DNA of 64,000 nt from positions 1-64,000 of the forward strand of contig JAGRCP010000018.1 in the NCBI GenBank assembly GCA_020433455.1, in the 5' to 3' direction. Under the pieces are notes generated by a model, which saw nothing but the letters and a program-made list of their open reading frames with translations, had not been told where the DNA came from and did no database searches. This DNA is from Caldilineaceae bacterium. GTDB taxonomy: Bacteria > Chloroflexota > Anaerolineae > Caldilineales > Caldilineaceae. The stretch's first letter is position 1. Each line of letters opens with the position of its first letter. Positions 60,666-64,000 of this stretch are shown one piece after another. The position numbers and the translations under genes were made by a program.

Positions 60666-60944
60666 TTAGAAGCGACTCGCCAGCTCTCCTTCGATTTCCT
60701 GCCAGGTTTGGCCGCGCTGGGCCAGCAAGACCAGACAGTGGTAGAGCAGATCGGCCATTTCGTAGCGGACGCGTTCATCGCCTTCGCCCTTGGCCGCAAT
60801 GATGACTTCAACCGCCTCCTCGCCGATCTTCTTCAGGATTTCGTTTTCGCCGGCACGCAATAGTTCAGCCGTGTAGGAGCCTTCCGGCATGGTTTCCTTG
60901 CGCGCTTCGATTGTAGCAAACAGGTCGGATAACGTATTGGACAT
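60666..60944 (-). CDS. hisE: Phosphoribosyl-ATP pyrophosphatase HisE
   Basis: The 92-residue all-alpha MazG-like enzyme matches stand-alone His[25 protein letters not shown] followed by [32 protein letters not shown] (cited in part). The latter supplies the EExxE and ExxD metal-binding acids. It hydrolyses phosphoribosyl-ATP to phosphoribosyl-AMP in histidine synthesis, the step before HisI. It is the last histidine gene of the leftward group, 137 bases after hisI. Confidence 0.93.
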   Translation of the reverse strand: MSNTLSDLFATIEARKETMPEGSYTAELLRAGENEILKKIGEEAVEVIIAAKGEGDERVRYEMADLLYHCLVLLAQRGQTWQEIEGELASRF

Positions 60945-61007
60945 TGGGAACTCCAGTGGGTGGGATTGGTATCGGGTTGTTGGGATATGTGGTGGTGATT
61001 AGGAGAT

Positions 61008-61046
61008 GTGGGATTGAGAGATTGGAGATTGGAGATTCAAAGATCG
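61008..61046. repeat. GATTGGAGA low-complexity repeat between hisI and hisE
   Basis: A run of near-tandem units (GGGATTGAGAGATTGGAGATTGGAGATT) lies in the hisI-hisE gap. The same words occur in the intergenic blocks near 18129-18198 and 56562-56625. It may be a dispersed repeat; no function is suggested. Confidence 0.45.
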
Positions 61047-61081
61047 GGGAGAATCTACCTGTCTCCCTACTTTCTATCTCT

Positions 61082-61459
61082 TTACAGATTACCGTTCTCC
61101 ACACTCACCGCCCTGAAAAAGCACGTCTCAGCGCCGGTATGACAGGCCGGACCGGCCGGATTGACCAACACAAGCAGCGTATCGCCGTCGCAGTCGATGA
61201 GCAGATCGACAACCGGCTGGACATGACCGCTGGTCGCGCCTTTGTGCCATAACTCTCCACGGCTGCGGCTCCAAAAAACGGTCTCGCCTGTGGAGAGGGT
61301 CTGTTCCAGGCTTACAGCGTTCATCCACGCCAGCATGAGCACGCGGCCGGTCACCGCGTCCTGGACGACGGCTGGAACCAGTCCCGCAGCATTAAAATGC
61401 ACCTGGGCGATAAATTCTTCAACAGGAAGAGAGGCGGAGAAAACGACAAAATCGTTCAT
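61082..61459 (-). CDS. hisI: Phosphoribosyl-AMP cyclohydrolase HisI
   Basis: The 125-residue protein has the HisI signature residues: MLAWMN near 42-47, [18 protein letters not shown] near 61-78, the metal-binding DCDGDTLL near 88-95 and [11 protein letters not shown] near 106-116. It opens the purine ring of phosphoribosyl-AMP. HisI and HisE are separate here rather than fused as in enterobacteria. It starts two bases from the hisF stop, so it is translated with hisF. Confidence 0.95.
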   Translation of the reverse strand: MNDFVVFSASLPVEEFIAQVHFNAAGLVPAVVQDAVTGRVLMLAWMNAVSLEQTLSTGETVFWSRSRGELWHKGATSGHVQPVVDLLIDCDGDTLLVLVNPAGPACHTGAETCFFRAVSVENGNL

Positions 61460-61461
61460 GC

Positions 61462-62259
61462 TTAGATGATATCCGCGGGCGGAATGCGTACAGCCACGCC
61501 TGCCTCGACCAGGCTACGCTTGACATCCATGATGGAGAGTTGACGGAAGTGAAAAAGACTGGCTGCGAGCGCGGCCGCGGCCCGGCCCTCGGTGAGGGCC
61601 TGGGCGAAATGTTCGGGACGCCCCGCGCCGCCCGAGGCAATCACGGGAATGCTGACGGCGTCGCTGATCGCGCGGGTCAGACTCACGTCATACCCTTCCT
61701 GGGTGCCGTCGCCGTCCATGGAGGTGAGGAGAATTTCGCCGGCGCCCCGGGCTTCCACTTCCCGGGCCCAGGTCACGGCGTCCAATTCCGTCCTGATACG
61801 CCCGCCGCTCACGTAGACGTCCCAGCCCGGTCCGCGCGCTTCCGCCTCAACGGGCGTACGCAATTTGGCGTCGATCGCGACCACGATACACTGGCTGCCG
61901 AAACGCTTGGCGCCCTCATTGATGATGGCAGGGTTGGCCACAGCCGCGCTGTTAAGGCTCACCTTATCCGCCCCGGCCAGGAGAATAGCGCGCATATCCT
62001 CAACGGTACGCAGCCCGCCGCCCACAGTGAAAGGAATAAAAACGGTGTCGGCCACCCGGCGCACCATCTCAGTGACAATCTCCCGGGCCTCATGGGTTGC
62101 GGTTATGTCAAGGAAAACCAGTTCATCCGCGCCTTCCTGATCATAGATGCGGGCCTGCTCCACCGGATCGCCGGCATCCACAAGGTCCACAAAGTTGACG
62201 CCCTTGACAACGCGCCCGTTTTTGACATCCAGACAGGGGATAATGCGTTTGGCAAGCAT
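61462..62259 (-). CDS. hisF: Imidazole glycerol phosphate synthase cyclase subunit HisF
   Basis: The 265-residue (beta/alpha)8 barrel starts [18 protein letters not shown] with the catalytic aspartate near residue 11. It has [13 protein letters not shown] and a second catalytic aspartate in LTSMDGDGT, then [14 protein letters not shown]. With HisH it converts PRFAR to IGP and AICAR; hisH is not in this window. It is six bases from the HisA-Nudix gene. Confidence 0.96.
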   Translation of the reverse strand: MLAKRIIPCLDVKNGRVVKGVNFVDLVDAGDPVEQARIYDQEGADELVFLDITATHEAREIVTEMVRRVADTVFIPFTVGGGLRTVEDMRAILLAGADKVSLNSAAVANPAIINEGAKRFGSQCIVVAIDAKLRTPVEAEARGPGWDVYVSGGRIRTELDAVTWAREVEARGAGEILLTSMDGDGTQEGYDVSLTRAISDAVSIPVIASGGAGRPEHFAQALTEGRAAAALAASLFHFRQLSIMDVKRSLVEAGVAVRIPPADII

Positions 62260-62265
62260 AGAAAT

Positions 62266-63531
62266 CTATTCGTTGAGAGGAATGCCCAGATAGGCTAGCG
62301 CAGCATCCAGCGCGGGCAATTGCTCAGGCGAGGTTTCGGTCAGCAGTTCCCACGTCTCACGCGGATTGCCCCAGCGCGATTCACAGTGATTCTCATTGCC
62401 CAGGCAGATCACGCCGTCAGCCACCCGGGCCAGATAGTAGACGACCTTGCGCTGCACATCATAACAGCGGATTTTGGCGACGTAATTCAACTCCGTCCGA
62501 CACGTCTCATGCAGCTCTTCTATGCTCAGATTCGTCTCTTCGCTGAACTTCCGCAAGGCGCAGGCCAGGTCATCCTCGCCTCCTTCATAACAGCCGCGGG
62601 GAAATTGCCACTTTTCAAAATAGAGATTAAAGAGCAGCAAAAATTCAGGTCCGTCAGGCGTTAGGCGATAGGGAACAATGCCGGCGCTCCGGCGAGTCAA
62701 CGGTCGGGCGGCCACGTCAATCGCCTCGACCAGGTCCAGCGCGCCGGTGTAAATCGCCTGTCCGGTAATAACGCCCTCAATGTGAAATTGCTCATGCTGC
62801 TTAAGAAGACGAATATCGTCCAGGGAAGCTACGCCGCCGCTGGCGATGACCTGCAAGCCGGTCACGTCGCCCAATCGGCTGGTCATGTCGATGTCCACCC
62901 CGCTGAGCATGCCGTCCCGCCCAATATCCGTGTAGACGACCAAGCGCACGCCCAGGGCGAACATGCGATGCCCCAACTCAATCACATCCAGCGCACTGGT
63001 CTCCTGCCAGCCGTGGGTAGCGACCTTGCCGTCACGCGCGTCAATGCCCGCCACGATACGCTCTGCGCCCCAAATACCGATGGCCTCGCGTACCAAAGCC
63101 GGATCCTTGACCGCTGCTGTCCCCAGCACGACCCGATCGGCGCCCAACTCCAGCGCCAGCCGAATATCATCCAGGCTGCGCAGACCGCCGCCGAACTGAA
63201 TGGGAATATCCACCGCCTGACGGATTTCAGTCAGACGCCACAGGTTGACGGGCAGACGGCGGCGCAACTCGTCCCGGGGCGCTTCCGGCGCATCGGCATC
63301 AGGATGTTGGACCAGAATAGAAGGGGGACGATGCAGCGCCAGGAGATATTCCGACGAATCGCCCAGCGCGCCGTCCAGATTAACGACGTGAAGCCACTGC
63401 GCGCCCTGGTCCGCCCAGTGGCGAGCCATGGCCGCGGGGTCCTCGCCAAAGACCGTTTCGGCATCCGGATCGCCTTGGCGCAGGCGCACGCAGCGTCCGT
63501 TACGCAAATCGATAGCAGGGTAGATGATCAT
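62266..63531 (-). CDS. hisA: HisA fused to a C-terminal Nudix-like domain
   Basis: The first ~270 residues form HisA (ProFAR isomerase): [21 protein letters not shown] with the catalytic Asp near 8, [28 protein letters not shown] with the second catalytic Asp and [14 protein letters not shown]. An insertion of about 30 residues ([20 protein letters not shown] and beyond) lies after beta-2. From about residue 285 a ~130-residue Nudix-like domain follows ([35 protein letters not shown]). Its box reads R-K-F-S-E-E where the consensus is R-E-U-x-E-E. The ATG at 63531 begins the HisA N-terminus. The gene lies between an MBL-like gene and hisF. A Nudix hydrolase could act on phosphoribosyl nucleotides, but this is speculation. 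Confidence 0.85.
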   Translation of the reverse strand: MIIYPAIDLRNGRCVRLRQGDPDAETVFGEDPAAMARHWADQGAQWLHVVNLDGALGDSSEYLLALHRPPSILVQHPDADAPEAPRDELRRRLPVNLWRLTEIRQAVDIPIQFGGGLRSLDDIRLALELGADRVVLGTAAVKDPALVREAIGIWGAERIVAGIDARDGKVATHGWQETSALDVIELGHRMFALGVRLVVYTDIGRDGMLSGVDIDMTSRLGDVTGLQVIASGGVASLDDIRLLKQHEQFHIEGVITGQAIYTGALDLVEAIDVAARPLTRRSAGIVPYRLTPDGPEFLLLFNLYFEKWQFPRGCYEGGEDDLACALRKFSEETNLSIEELHETCRTELNYVAKIRCYDVQRKVVYYLARVADGVICLGNENHCESRWGNPRETWELLTETSPEQLPALDAALAYLGIPLNE

Positions 63532-63533
63532 GC

Positions 63534-64000
63534 CTACAACTCTAGCACAAGAGTATCGCAGGCGAACGTAACGTCCCATCCTCGTTGTGCGCGCAAATTG
63601 GCGGCAAGTTGCTCATATTCCGCCGGAGTAACGGAAAAGGGCTCTTCAAGATGGCCGAAAACGATGCGTTTAGGCTGAATTTGTTCGATTATCTCCAGGG
63701 TTTGGAGAAAGGTCGCTTCTGATTGCAGCACCGGATGCCCCAAAGGAATCAGCCGCTCGCCACTCAGGGGGTGAAACTCAAAGACGCCGGCAGGCAGATA
63801 GAGAAAATCCACGCCCTGAAGGAAAGCGGGCGGCGCCCAGCCGACCAGTTCATCCATGCAGATAAGAGCCCGACGGGGCGTGGAGCCGTCGTTGATCTCC
63901 TCCTCGAAGAGGTAACCGTAGACGTAGCCGATATCCAGCAAAACTGGGGTGACGCGCCAGCCGCCGAACGTGAGCGGTGCGTCAAATCTGTGCAGGTCCA
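63534..64000 (-). CDS. Metallo-beta-lactamase-fold protein, C-terminal part (runs off the window)
   Basis: The frame is open to the right edge and ends at 63534, two bases before the HisA-Nudix start. The visible ~155 residues resemble the C-terminal half of an MBL-fold hydrolase: [19 protein letters not shown] leads to [12 protein letters not shown] with a metal-ligand aspartate, and [13 protein letters not shown] supplies the C-terminal histidine. The order recalls PhnP-like or lipoate-associated MBL proteins. The start and the HxHxDH motif lie outside the window, so the subgroup cannot be named. It is probably translated just ahead of hisA. Confidence 0.65.
   Translation of the reverse strand, partial: DLHRFDAPLTFGGWRVTPVLLDIGYVYGYLFEEEINDGSTPRRALICMDELVGWAPPAFLQGVDFLYLPAGVFEFHPLSGERLIPLGHPVLQSEATFLQTLEIIEQIQPKRIVFGHLEEPFSVTPAEYEQLAANLRAQRGWDVTFACDTLVLEL

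Overview
The window looks like a chromosomal segment of a GC-rich member of the Chloroflexota (Anaerolineae/Caldilineae-like). This is inferred from style, not from a marker gene: secreted proteins with Pro-Thr linkers, lipoproteins with Glu/Ala/Pro/Thr-rich spacers after the lipobox, a secreted protein ending in an 'IYLP' type tail, DUF389 and HdeD membrane proteins, GT39-like enzymes and a SARP/AfsR-type regulator. No rRNA, tRNA or CRISPR array was found. Most of the window is ordinary and densely coded. The left end (1-7.4 kb) is a patchwork of mobile-element debris and truncated genes.

Left accessory region (1-5.6 kb). A C-terminal scrap of an IS91-like transposase lies at the left edge and an N-terminal, frameshifted IS91 transposase at 2.9-3.65 kb. 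Between them is an AT-rich two-gene operon: a ComF-like phosphoribosyltransferase overlapping a SLOG/DprA-like Rossmann protein. It is followed by two strong hairpins and a P-loop kinase-like gene. The transposase fragment runs directly into a scrap of a HepT/DUF86 toxin-like gene and then a truncated cupin. The PRTase-SLOG pair is the best candidate here for a poorly described, possibly defence or stress, system. Next come ada (alkylation repair), a block of hairpin repeats, and an S8 protease that has lost its 5' half.

7.5-18 kb. A VTC-domain/DUF4956/Cthe_2159-like lipoprotein operon is followed by a convergent terminator, a membrane protein, a RidA-like gene, a PlsC-like acyltransferase and a BsuBI/PstI-type restriction-modification pair. 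16.2-22.5 kb holds a leftward sulfur/respiratory cluster: molybdopterin oxidoreductase (Tat signal), 4Fe-4S subunit, cytochrome b subunit, and a four-domain rhodanese lipoprotein that arose by an 825-bp tandem duplication. A degenerate receiver protein lies upstream.

22.8-30.6 kb carries rightward envelope genes: two GT-C-like membrane proteins around an LPG-synthase-TM/flippase-like protein, a patatin phospholipase and a SulP transporter with STAS domain. 30.7-38.3 kb is a leftward rhamnoside/oligosaccharide locus: ROK regulator with its own palindromic operator, binding lipoprotein, two permeases and a GH78 alpha-L-rhamnosidase. 38.5-49.7 kb has a YceI-like lipoprotein, a large SARP-AAA-TPR regulator, RecQ, a Crp/Fnr regulator with a cupin and a haem-copper-oxidase-like membrane protein, HdeD and DUF389.

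49.9-64 kb is leftward. A secreted protein and a C25 (gingipain-like) protease share a common module. Then come a TauE/SafE transporter, a YtcJ-like amidohydrolase and a Dpp/Opp-type peptide transporter without ATPases. The end holds histidine genes hisA-hisF-hisI-hisE, in which HisA is fused to a C-terminal Nudix domain, plus the end of a metallo-beta-lactamase-like gene at the right edge. Several hairpin and low-complexity intergenic repeat families recur through the window.
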